Shown here: positions 49,987-61,393 of the stretch, in pieces
Position numbering within the stretch: position 1 is the stretch's first letter
How the letters are laid out: each line of letters begins with the position of its first letter
NCBI GenBank assembly: GCA_963580455.1
Contig: OY756972.1
Span: 3,425,001 to 3,489,000, forward strand
Length of the DNA stretch: 64,000 bases
DNA from: Euonymus europaeus
Taxonomy: Eukaryota; Streptophyta; Magnoliopsida; Celastrales; Celastraceae
Reading direction: 5' to 3'
The notes under the pieces: model-generated
Databases searched by the model: none
Told to the model about the DNA's origin: nothing
Seen by the model: only the letters and a program-made list of their open reading frames with translations
Position numbers and translations under genes: made by a program

Positions 49987-52900
49987 ATGGCGAACGGCAA
50001 TGAAGATCCGAGCCGTACAAATCAGCGGTCGCAGTTTCAATTCCAGTTGCTCCATTCGCAGTCTCAGAATAATCGTGCCACTTCTTCTCCGATGACGGAG
50101 AATATTTTCTTTCCTTATTTCTATGGGCAACCGCCACAACCTTTCACCTCTGTTGTCCCTCCTTCAAGTACCGCTGACGATCAATGGCCTTTTATTAAGC
50201 AAGAGGTATGCGTTTCTGCTGCTCTTGTTATTCTATCTCCGATTCTCTTGTTAAATATAGTACAAAAAATTAATGGCCGTCTTAGGTTTTTGTTGTTTAA
50301 TTTTGGATCGTTATTTCTATTCTCTTTTCGATTTCATGCATTGTGAGACACACGGACAAGCATATAAGTTCTCGCATTCGCTATTGTCGCAACCGGTTTT
50401 GCGAAAATGAAATTTTAAAAGAGAGTCGCCACCAATTGTAATAGGTGCAATTGGTCACCGATTAAAAATAATTTGGTCTTTGAAAATCAAGAAAAAATGG
50501 TTAAGTGAGTTTGTTACGTATGGAGAAGGTGTGAGGCACCCCACAACATCTGTTTTAAAAACAGTTGCCAATTTAATTTTTATTATCCCATTAAATGATT
50601 AAGAAAATCAAATGTGACATTTTAACAAAAATATATACATGAGGTATGATAATTAGACATAATATAAAAACTATATTGAGAGTATAATATTGAGGTTCAT
50701 GGGACTCTTCCATCCAATGATCAAATATTCATGAAACACTCTCACCTCAAGAATTTTGTCTGAAGGTGCATCCAATGCATTCCCCAAATTAATTCCATCA
50801 TCAGTTAATTCTTTCAATATAATTTTGATATGCAATATGAATGCTAAAAGAAAATCCTCTCCATCCAATGGATGAGAATTTCCTTTTATTTTATCCTCAA
50901 GAATCCGATCGAAAACATCCAATGTCACTCGATTAGTTCCATCGTCGGATATTTGGCAATTTGAACATAGAAAATCGTATGATTTGATTCTTTTTAAAAT
51001 TATTTAAACAGCCCAATATCCTACAATTATCAAACCGGCCCAATTTGTCATAAACCAATCTTGACCCAAAACACTAAGGCCCAGCATATTAAATAAACCA
51101 ATCTCGGCCCGTTAACAATACCAACAGAAACCTTAAATCCAGAAATAAACAAAACCCAAGATCCCCAAAATCTAGCCCAAAACAAAAATAACAGAGTCCA
51201 ACCCAAAACAAACAAAGTCGGCCCAACACTGTTCATCTTCTTCCTCCAAGCTTCAGCCCAAACGGTACCAGCAACATCCCTTTCCTCTGCCGTCCGGCTC
51301 ACCTGCATGTCTTCCCTGTTAAAGTTATGGTTTATGATAGCAGTATGTTACTGCAGTGTTTGCAAATAATCCCTGGTCTTTAGGGATCAGTTATTTTGTT
51401 ATGATTTACTTAGTCATTGACCACGTCTAGGTTGAGGATACGTGGGTTGTTATTCACTTGTTTTTTGTTTTCCTTATGTAAGGCTATATATGGCCAGTTC
51501 AGTGTATGAATAATAAGATGCGAGACATTCTCCAAACTCTCATATATTTGACATATGGTATCGGAGCCCCGTTAACGACGTCGAGTACCTGTGAGACATG
51601 GCGACTGAAGGAAGCTTCGTGCAGGTATCGATTCCAAAGTTCGATGGCCATTATGATCACTGGGCGATGCTTATGGAGAATTTCCTTCGATCAAAGGAAT
51701 ACTGGCACTTGGTTGAAAGTGGGATCACTGCAGTAGCAGAAGGAGAGGTTCTCACGGAAGGCCAGAGGAAGCTGATTGATGATCAGAAGTTGAAAGACTT
51801 GAAGACTAAGAATTATCTATTTCAGGCTATTGATAGATCAATTCTTGAGACTATCTTGCACAAGACTACGACAAAAGATATTTGGGATTCGATGAAGAAG
51901 AAATATCAAGGGACTGCACGGGTTAAGCGGGCACAATTGCAGGCTCTTCGTAAAGAGTTTGAAGTGCTCCACATGAAGGCTGGTGAAACCGTGAATGAGT
52001 ATTTTGGTCGCACTCTCACTATCGCCAACAAGCGGAGATTTAATGGTGACAAATTGGATGATACTGAGGTCATTGAGAAAATTTTGAGATCCATGACTCC
52101 CAAATATGACTACGTTGTGTGCTCCATTGAAGAGTCAAATGACATCGATGTGTTGTCCATTGATGAATTACAGAGTAGCCTCCTCGTACATGAACAACGT
52201 ATGTCTGATCATGTGCTGGAGGAACAGGCATTGAAGGTCACGCACGAAGACAACTCAAGAGGAGGCAGAGGTCGTGGCCGTGGCCGTGGAGTTTTTCAAG
52301 GTAGAGGCAGAGGAAGGGGACGACAAAACTATGACAAATCTACCATCGAATGCTATAATTGTCATGACTTTGGTCATTATCAATCTGAGTGTCCTAACAA
52401 ACCAAAAGACGCAAGGGCTAACTATGCTGCAGCCAGTGAGGAGATGTTGCTTATGGCCTATGTGGAGGAACAAAAGGCTCCTACAGATGAATTTTGGTTT
52501 CTTGATTCGGGATGCAGTAATCATATGTGTGCAAAAGGGATATGTTTTCCACTTTTGATGGAAATTTTAGGGAATCTGTGAAATTGGGAAATAATACAAG
52601 CATGGCTGTGATGGGTAAGGGCAATATACGCATGATGGTGAATGAAATTCAGCAGGTGATTACTGGAGTCTTTTACATTCCAGAGCTGCAAAACAATTTA
52701 CTGAGTCTTGGACAATTACAAGAAAAGGGTCTCAAGATTATCATACAACATGGGAGATGTCAGATCTATCATCCACAATGGGGTCTAATTATGGAGACTT
52801 GCATGTCCATGAATCGCATGTTCATTTTGACAACTCAAATTCCATCAAGTGAACCTGGTGAACCTGCTTGTTTCATTACTAATTGCAGTGAGAATCTAGC

Positions 52901-55900
52901 TCGTTTGTGGCATCATCGATATGAGCATCTAAGCTACAGTGGGTTACAAACTCTCCAGCAGAAAAAGATGGTGAGCGGACTGCCACAACTAAAAACTCCT
53001 TCCAAAATATGTGAAGATTGCATGGTGGGGAAGCAACACAGAGATCCATTTCCACAAGCGAGCACATGGAGAGCATCTCAGATACTTCAGCTGGTGCATG
53101 CTGATATCTGTGGGCCAATCAGGCCTGTATCCAATAGCAATAAGAGGTATTTAATTACCTTTATTGATGATTTTAGCCGTAAAACTTGGGTGTATTTCTT
53201 GGCTGAAAAATCTGAAGCTTTTGGTATCTTTAAGCTTTATAAAACTCGTGTTGAAAAAGAAACTGATGCATGCATTAAGGGTCTCCGTACCGATCGTGGT
53301 GGGGAATTCATTTCCCGCGAATTTACAAATTTTTGTCATGAGAATGGGATACGTAGACAATTGACGGCAGCATTTACCCCGCAACAAAATGGCATTGCGG
53401 AGCGCAAGAATCAGACTATTGTGAACATGGTTAGAAGCATGCTTTCACATAAGAACATTCCAAAAACATTCTGGCCTGAAGCTGTGAATTGGGCAATCCA
53501 TGTGATGAATAGAAGTCCTACTCTTGCTGTGAAAAATAAAACTCCTGAAGAAGCTTGGAGTGGCATCCTTCCATCTGTTGATTACTTCAAAGTTTTTGGA
53601 TGTGTTTCCTATGTCCACATTCCAGATGCTCGCCGATCAAAGCTGGATGACAAAAGTCTAAAATGTGTTCTACTTGGGGTTAGCGAAGAGTCCAAGGCCT
53701 ATCGTCTGTATGATCCTTTATCTGGAAAAATCATAGTCAGTCGAGATGTGAAGTTTGAAGAAGATAGTTGCTGGGATTGGGCTGTTAATCATCAGGAATC
53801 TATTTTAATAGATCTTGAATGGCCCCTTAGTGAGGATGGTGATGAATGTCATGACCGCCATAATAGTGGACATGCAGATGATAGCCATGATAATGGACAT
53901 GCAAATGAACGTGACTTACATGCAAATGAACGTGACTTGCCTGCCCTTGCTGACTCGACCATACCCATACAAGATGCAGCTGTCCCTGCCACTTCCTCCG
54001 CTTCCACCAATGAAGCACGCACACGCCGGGCCCCCACTTGGATGAAGGACTACGTCAGTGGTGACGCTATCTCAGAAGATGACTCTGTTCATTTGGCTTA
54101 CATGGCTTTGGGAGGGAATGATCCCATTTGTTATGAATAAGCTATGAAGAGCGCAACCTGGAGGGCCGCAATGGATGCCGAAATTGAAGCTATAGAACGA
54201 AATGACACATGGACTCTGACCGATTTGCCACAAGGTGGAAAGAAAATTGGAGTAAAATGGGTCTACAAGACTAAGCTCAAGGAGAATGGGGAGGTAGACA
54301 AATATAAAGCAAGACTCGTTGCTAAGGGGTATGCTCAACAATATGGGATCGATTACGCTGAAGTATTTGCACCTGTGGCACAGCTGGACACTATTCGGGT
54401 AGTCATTTCCTTGGCAGCCCATCATGGTTGGGAGATTTATCAACTGGATGTCAAGTTAGCCTTCTTGCATGGAGAGCTCAGTGAAGAAGTGTATGTTGAG
54501 CAGCCCCTTGGGTATGTCCAGAAGGGTAAAGAAGGCAAGGTCTATAGGTTGAAGAAAGCTTTATATGGCCTAAAACAAGCTCCCCGAGCCTGGTACAGTC
54601 GCATTGAAGCTTACTTTATCGGACAAGAATTTGATAAATGTCCATATGAACATACGCTGTTCATTAAAAGAGCTGCAAGAGGTAAGTTTCTTATTGTTTG
54701 CTTATATGTCGATGATCTCATTTTTACTGGCAATGATGCGTCAATGTTTGCGACATTTAAGCACTCAATGATGGTAGAGTTTGACATGACTGATCTTGAA
54801 AAAATGCGGTATTTTCTTGGAATCGAAGTTATGCAACTTCCACATGGCATTTTTATTGGTCAACATAAGTGTGCCCAGGAGCTTCTCAAACGGTTCCAGA
54901 TGGATGAATGTAATTCAGTGCACAATCCTATTGTTCCTGGAGTCAAACTTGTTAAGGATGATCATGGCGAGCCCATCGATGGTACTCTTTACAAACAAAT
55001 TGTTGGGAGTCTTATGTATATCACTGCCACTCGCCCTGACATGATGTTTGTGGTCAGCCTTATTAGCAGATTTATGGCTCGACCTACCGATATGCATCTC
55101 CAAATAGCCAAAAGAGTATTGCGTTATTTGAAAGGGACACTGTCTTTTGGGTTATTTTACAGCAAGGGAGGATGTAAGGAGATGATTGCATATACGGACA
55201 GTGATTATGCTGGAGATTTAACAGACATGAAGAGCACCTCAGGATATGTTTTCATGATGAGTGGAGGTGCAGTTTCATGGTCCTCGAAGAAGCAACCTGT
55301 GGTCACTTTATCTACTACCGAAGCTGAATTTATTGCTGCAGCTGCGTGTGCATGTCAAGCACATATTGATAATAGCTCAGCAATAAAGCTCTCCAAGAAT
55401 CCAGTAATGCATGGCCGTAGTAAACATATTGATGTGCGTTTTCATTTCCTTCGTGAGCTTACAAAGGTTGGAGTTGTGAAGTTAGTCCACTGTCATACAC
55501 AAGAGCAGGTTGCAGATATCATGACCAAACCTTTGAAGGTTGATGCATTTCTAAAGCTGCGTAAGCTAATGGGTGTTTGTCCAGGTCCAGAATGAAGTAT
55601 AAACTGATTGTTAAATGCATGCAGTTTAAGGGAGGATGTTAAAGTTATGGTTTATGATAGCAGTATGTTACTGCAGTGTTTGCAAATAATCCCTGGTCTT
55701 TAGGGATCAGTTATTTTGTTATGATTTACTTAGTCATTGACCACGTCTAGGTTGAGGATACGTGGGTTGTTATTCACTTGTTTTTTGTTTTCCTTATGTA
55801 AGGCTATATATGGCCAGTTCAGTGTATGAATAAAAAGATGCGAGACATTCTCCAAACTCTCATATATTTGACATTCCCGTCTGACCTGCAAACAAAGAAA

Positions 55901-58900
55901 CAGAGCAGCAAACCAGCAAAACCAGATCCAAAAATCCACAATAACAAGCATAATTGGTAGGGATGGCAATGGGGCGGGGCGGGGCCGGATCATGGTCGCC
56001 CCGTCCCCGCCCCGCCCTTCCATACCCCGCCCCGTCCCCGCCCGCCCCGCTCTTCGGGGCAAAATCTTTGCCCCATCCCCGCCCCGCGTTACCTACGGGG
56101 CCCCGCGGGGCACCCCGCCCCTAACAGTATAAAACTTATATATAACATATATATAAAACTTATATATAACATATATATAACTACTTATATATAGGTTATA
56201 TATATGTATATAACTACTTATATATAAGTTATATATATATATAGCTAATATAGGGTTATTAGCCTTTCGGGGCGGGGCGGGGCGGGTTGATGGACTGACC
56301 CGTCCCTGCCCCGCCCCGCATGCGGGTTAAAGTTTGTCGCCCCGTCCTCGCCCCGTCCCACTGTCGGGTCGGGGAAAACCCGCTCGGGGCGGGTCGGGGC
56401 ACTTCGGGGCGGGCCGGGTCGGGTGAAAATTGTCATCCCTAATAATTGGTACAGATTTAAACAATAAAAGAACTTTAAATACAAGATTGAAACTACCTCG
56501 GGTTCTCCTCCGGATCTTCTCTTCTTCAAAGTCTCTGGATTTGCGTTCCTCTGCCGTGCTTCCTTACCTTCTCGAACGACAATCGGACCGTTCAGAATAA
56601 ATTTTCAGGTGTTACGAAGCTACTATCCAAATTTCACTTCGATCGGACCACGGATCGGTTTCCGATTGTTAATTGCAAAACCTGTGCGCAGTGTCTCTTC
56701 TCCCCAGAATTGCAGTCACTTTCTATCAGAAGCTGGGGTAGATAGACACCTTAAAATGGCAATCGCACCGATCAGAATAAAGATCCAAGTGTTGTGAAGC
56801 TACTGTCCAAATTTCACTTCAATCGGACCACGGATCGTTCCCCGATCGTTCCGTCCAGAAAACTGGTGCAGCACCCCCAAATCCACCCCCCTTTTCCCTC
56901 TGTTTCTTCTTTCTCCTCTTATAACAACAATAACCGAATCAAATCCCCCAAAATCAACAATATCTGGCCTAAAAAGTCTTCATCTTTGAATTTCAGCCCA
57001 TTCTTTCTCCGTTTTTCAAACTTGGAGGCGCCTCTCTTGGCTTCATCCGGCGCCCCTCTCCACTGCCGCCTCCTGCCTCCCTTTTCTCCCTTTTGTTGAA
57101 TTTAGGGTTTGAGTATTAGTTTAGGTTAAGTGGGCTGGGTAGGATAGCTGGGCCGGGCCAGGTGGATATTTGGGTGATGGGCTCCGTTTGGGTAGAATTA
57201 GTTGAGTAGTGGGCTGGGCTAATTGGGCAATGGGTTTAATTGGGAGATGAGCCTAATTGGGTTTAATTGAGAGATGGGCCAGAATTTGGATTAAATTGGA
57301 TAGGTTAGTTTAAATGAATGGATTAGTAATTGGGCTTGATTTTTGGTGAATTTAAGGGTTTGGGCTTGGTCTTGGTTTGGGGTATTATTTTTATTTATTT
57401 ATTATTCTATTTATTTTTTCATTTTTAATAAATAAAAACTTTCCCGAACAAGAATGGGTACTACAGCTATTTCTTTTTGTTGTTTTTTATTTTCACTTTT
57501 CTTCTTTAAAGAGTTCGTTTGTCTAGTCGCCTCTTTCGTGTTCTTAGATTATACTAGTATTTAGATGTTTCGATTATAAATTTTATTGTGTTAGCGAAGA
57601 AGTACGACCTGTTTGGGGGTGCGATTGTCAAACACTAATTTTCTGCAACTGCTAACTTTCATGTTTCTTGCTAGTCAATTCTGATTCCATTGCATCTGAA
57701 TTTCAATATTTAGGAATGCATTCAAATTTTTAGTATAATCATGGTGCAAATTTTCATGAATCCTATAATCATCTTGGCAGTTTAACCAAACCAATGGAAT
57801 AGTGAATGGTGGTGCTCGGAGTGGTGGACGATCAGTCATGCCTAAGAGTAACTGTAAATCAAAGATCAAAAACTGGCCAAGTATGTGACTCAAAAACTAG
57901 ATGTTGGTAATGTCCTATCGTCCTATCACAATATTAACCATATAGCTTCTCATGCACTTATAGTACGATGAGTTTCATGTTAGACTGATTTTATATGCAG
58001 ATTCTGTAAGTGGTACAAACACTGGTTGTCGATATGAATGTTCCTTAGGTATGTTTCCATAGTTCTCCGTTCAGGTTGTCGTTGTCATGGTCATTTACTC
58101 ATTCTATCTTCAGTATGTAACAACACATCTGTGTTGAAGCATTCAGTCTCTCTCTCCCCCACTCTTTTTAAATTTTTATCATGCAGTTTAAAGTTACAGA
58201 CAATAGGTTTAACGTGCTTTTGGCAGGCTTGTTAACAAAAAAATTCATCAGTTTGATCCAGGAGGCGGAGAATGGAACCCTTGATCTGAATAAAACTGCA
58301 CAAGCATTGCAGGTAGAAAATGCAATTCACATGGTCCAAATCAATAAATTATTTTGTAATTAGACTTTCTTATTAGGTTTTAAGTAATTAAGTTACGATG
58401 TAACACATTTTGGCTTATGTCTTATAGAAATAGATTCGGAGGAAATGCATTCAAAATCCTTTTATATTGATATCTCCAACCAGAGCCTTTCTATATCCGT
58501 TGACCATCAGAAGCCCGACTATTTTGAAATTCTTTGTTTTTATTTGATAGGTCCAAAAGAGGAGGATATATGACATTACAAATGTTCTTGAAGGAATAGG
58601 ATTGATAGAGAAGACATCGAAAAACCACACACACTTAAAGTAATGATATTGATCTACTGTTGGAGACCTTCTTGCTCTTTATTACAGTTTGATGGTAACC
58701 TCTTGGCCTTTTGTACAGGGGATCTGACAGCTTGGGGCCAAGGGAGCTGGATGATCAAGTTTCTCTATTAAAGGTGCTTATAAAATTACAAGGCCTTTTT
58801 TTGTTCTTTACATGTATCAAAAACTTCATATATGGTTTGTTAATATCTCTGCCTGGAATTTTTTCACTGAATATATAATTTCCTAGCAATGCAAGGAAAT

Positions 58901-60580
58901 AGCCTCTCTGCAATGTAGGACAAGGTTGCATGCACGCACTCTTCTAGGCCATGCCGCCACTGCTTTGGCCTCTGCAATTTTACTTGCAATAGTCATGGGC
59001 ACTGTTTGTCTAATGTTCAATCTCGAAAGCACACATTTTTGCCAATTTGATCTAAGTAATTATATGCCAAGATCGGGCCATTTTAGTAGTTTTTGTCTGT
59101 TACATAGATTTGGAAAGTATAGGTCGTATATATCATGGTTGAACTGTTTCTGGAGGAGATCTACCTTCTTCACTGTAAAAGTGAACAGCTAACATTGTAT
59201 AGACTAAGAAACAGGCTTATCATCTAAGTTAGGTTTACAATATGTCAGATGGCTAAATTAGATTATCAACCATTGGTTACAGTTTGGATTGAAATTTGGA
59301 GGGAACCATAACAGGCAATTTTTCAAACACTTTGGTCGGATTGAATTTTTTCCTTCTAATCTTTTGTAAAGAGTAAACTGCAAGTTGTTTCCTCTTTGGC
59401 TAATTATTTATTCCCTTGATTTCTTTACAGACTGAAGTAGAAAATCTATCTGCTGAAGAGTGCAGAATTGATGACTGTATAAGGTTGGTTAAACAGGTTT
59501 TGTTATAGCATTTTCTTTACTCTTAACCTCACTAGGGTGTTGAACTTACATTGTGTTCTTTTTCCAGGGAAAAGCAAGAGCTTCTGAGGACTTTAAAGGA
59601 AGAAGAAACTAATGAAAAGTATACTCTCCCCTCTGATTTTTTTCACCCCTCCTCGTTGCTGTTTCCAAGATGTGTTATGGTTCATTTACTTTTCCCTGAA
59701 TAATTAGGTACCTATTTTTAACGAACAAAGATATAAGCAGCGTTCCACACTTCCAGGTTACTATTTCTGTGAATCTTGGGAATTTATTAATTATTTTGCT
59801 TTTTCACTAATCATTACTAATGTTGTTGCAGAATCAAATACTTATTGCATTAAAAGCTCCTCAAGCTAGTAGTATTGAGGTTCCTGACCCTGATGAGGTG
59901 GGAATGCATAGCACAGTTTGAAAATTTTCATATTATGTGATTAGCTAATTAGTTACCTTTTCAGAAGCAGGATGTTGGTTTTCCCCATAGGCAGTGTAGA
60001 ATGATCATTAGAAGTACGACTGGACCGATTGATTTATATCTTTTAAGGTATTTTCTCAAACATAGCCACCTTCAAAGCTTTAATGTGATCAACCTAGGTC
60101 AAGTTTTAAATACTTTGAAGTGATGATCTTACACTACATTTTGTTTTTGTCTTCCTCATTTTGCATTATTCCATGCTTATAATATTTCATAATAGCTATA
60201 TTGATGTTTCCAGTAAAATTGAAGGCAAAGGCCTAGATAACAGGGCAGCAAAAGCAGCAGGGGTTTCTATAAAATACAAGGGGAATCAAAATAATTCTTC
60301 AGATTCATTGATCTCACTGGACTTGGATACCTCTGAAGTTCGGAAAATAATTCCTCCATACTATGATGTGAGTGTATATCTATATATTGAAGCTTCAAGG
60401 CTGCTTTGAAGCTTCTATCCATTCTTCATATTTGTGTTTTCTGGGGAGGGAAAAAAAGGAGTAGGGTGTTAACTGTTAGATGACTAATATATTTGCTGAT
60501 CCATCTCTTTGCAGATTGATGACGATTATTGGTTCCGAACAGACGCTAAAGTGAGCCTTACAGATTTCTGGAGTAATTAA
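49987..60580 (+). CDS. E2FC: E2F transcription factor, E2FC-like
   Basis: Thirteen exons: 49987-50205, 57781-57880, 58001-58048, 58227-58312, 58551-58639, 58719-58773, 59431-59483, 59568-59618, 59708-59756, 59832-59897, 59965-60047, 60214-60367 and 60515-60580. They join to 372 residues. A Gln/Ser-rich N-terminus leads to the winged-helix DNA-binding domain (about 119-183: [40 protein letters not shown]), then the dimerisation leucine zipper/coiled coil ([20 protein letters not shown]), marked-box region ([32 protein letters not shown]) and the C-terminal RB-binding motif ([20 protein letters not shown]). Short length, LIEKTSKNH and the VSLTDFWSN end favour E2FC, the repressor-type plant E2F; this assignment is tentative. 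It acts in the nucleus with DP partners under RBR control of cell-cycle genes. Intron 1 is 7575 bp because of nested transposons. The reading frame is unbroken. Confidence 0.92.
51317..51553 (+). repeat. Copia element 2, 5' LTR
   Basis: TGTTAAAG...TTTGACA, 237 bp. It carries a TATA-like TATATATGG (51485-51493), the likely element promoter. Confidence 0.96.
51556..51567 (+). other. Copia element 2 primer binding site
   Basis: TGGTATCGGAGC, 2 bp after the 5' LTR; one mismatch to the usual TGGTATCAGAGC. Confidence 0.88.
51598..55595 (+). pseudogene. Copia element 2 gag-pol polyprotein, lightly damaged
   Basis: Gag (51598 on) starts [20 protein letters not shown] and ends in an Arg/Gly-rich stretch and the zinc knuckle [14 protein letters not shown] (C-x2-C-x4-H-x4-C). 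The protease motif [10 protein letters not shown] is followed at about 52535 by a one-base frameshift. Integrase then continues to 54140 ([36 protein letters not shown]). A single in-frame stop at 54138-54140 precedes reverse transcriptase ([29 protein letters not shown]) and RNase H ([14 protein letters not shown]). The RNase H lacks about 27 residues between ACQA and DNSSAIKL. Everything else is open, so the copy is probably unable to move by itself but could do so in trans. Confidence 0.95.
55623..55636 (+). other. Copia element 2 polypurine tract
   Basis: AGTTTAAGGGAGGA immediately before the 3' LTR. Confidence 0.88.
55637..55873 (+). repeat. Copia element 2, 3' LTR
   Basis: Identical to the 5' LTR except for one base. 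Could supply a polyadenylation signal within E2F intron 1, since orientation is shared. Confidence 0.96.
55958..56441. mobile_element. hAT-type MITE, GC-rich ends and AT palindromic core
   Basis: TAGGGATGGCAAT at the left and ATTGTCATCCCTA at the right are inverted ends, with a perfect 8-bp duplication ATAATTGG (55950-55957 and 56442-56449). The arms are runs of GGGGCGGGG/CCCCGCCCC; the core (about 56126-56245) is TATATAA repeats, so it can fold into a long hairpin. Frames across it encode only Arg/Pro/Gly runs and are spurious. Confidence 0.92.
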
Positions 60581-61393
60581 TTAATTCCACATCGCAAATT
60601 TCTACCTTACATTTCTGATTCCTGAAAAGTCCAGTTGAGACAATGACATCATTTTATACCCGAACCGTATATACCAACCACATACCTCCCAAGCTCCCTA
60701 TTATTTAAACCATGCTAGGATTGTTCCTGATAGATATGATGGTCTACTGCTAGAGGATTCCCCGAAGATGCTACTTCGGGAAGGCAATAATTGATCGATC
60801 CTTTTTATCATCTCTGATATTTTATGTTGGTGTAAATTTTAATGCATTAATTGATTACTTAGGGAAAACGCAATGGTAATGGAGAAGAAATAATATATTA
60901 GAATATGTGTTTTTGATAGATTTTTTTTTTTTTGACTCGGACAAAACTCGAGCCAACAATTATCAGCAGAAGCCGATGGCAGATAACATACATCCATCTT
61001 CAACATATAACTCTCAAACTGAGGGCTTTGATGAATTGAATTCCACTTAGCGTATAATAATAGTTCATTCCAAGTTATTTCATCCATTTCAATCTATTTG
61101 GGGTCAACCAAACTTCCACTCGTGCAGTATAAATGCATCTTGCCAAGCTACATGGCACCTTTCCAACAACCTGCAGATTCATAGTCGCATCAATCAGTGC
61201 CTACCAAACTCACCATCCTTCGACAGCTAAACCATTTTAAAAAATAAAGCAACAAATGGAATAGAAATTTGAAGATGAGAAATTTACATCAACTGTCAAC
61301 AACAAGAAAGAAGAACTCAATGCCCCCCCACTGTCCCTTCCTCCACTACTCCAGTGTAAAATGCCAATACAGGGACGGAGCTGAAACGAACTG
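60581..61393. other. Convergent spacer between E2F and HVA22
   Basis: 3' flanks of both genes, with a T-run near 60921-60936. No gene or bounded element seen. Confidence 0.55.

Larger units (their letters stand above)
51317..55873 (+). mobile_element. Ty1/copia retrotransposon, young, nested in the solo LTR
   Basis: Two 237-bp LTRs (51317-51553 and 55637-55873) differ at one position (AATAATAAG versus AATAAAAAG). Target duplication TTCCC (51312-51316 and 55874-55878). Primer site TGGTATCGGAGC at 51556-51567, a one-base variant of the initiator tRNA-Met complement. Polypurine tract AAGGGAGGA ends at 55636. It has the same orientation as E2F. The near-identical LTRs mark a recent insertion. 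Confidence 0.97.
50385..57465. mobile_element. LTR-type element, probably a solo LTR, in E2F intron 1 (contains nested elements)
   Basis: Starts TGTCGCAACCGG and ends GGGTACTACA, with the 5-bp duplication GCTAT on both sides (50380-50384 and 57466-57470). Subtracting the nested copia and hAT elements with their duplications leaves about 2.03 kb. There is no second terminal repeat and no coding domain, so a solo LTR is the simplest reading. The opening text (GAGTCGCCACCAAT, GTGTGAGGCACCCC) resembles long LTRs of Tat/Ogre-like Gypsy elements from general memory. An approximately 80-bp unit (CAAATTTCACTTCRATCGGA core) occurs twice, near 56571 and 56752. Confidence 0.75.

Noticed and set aside
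55730..56529. Arg/Pro/Gly-rich frames near 56 kb
   Set aside because: They cross the GC-rich arms of the hAT MITE and the copia LTR; pure composition effect.
56609..57099. Two plus-strand frames in E2F intron 1
   Set aside because: They lie inside the solo LTR and overlap its internal 80-bp repeats; no domain.
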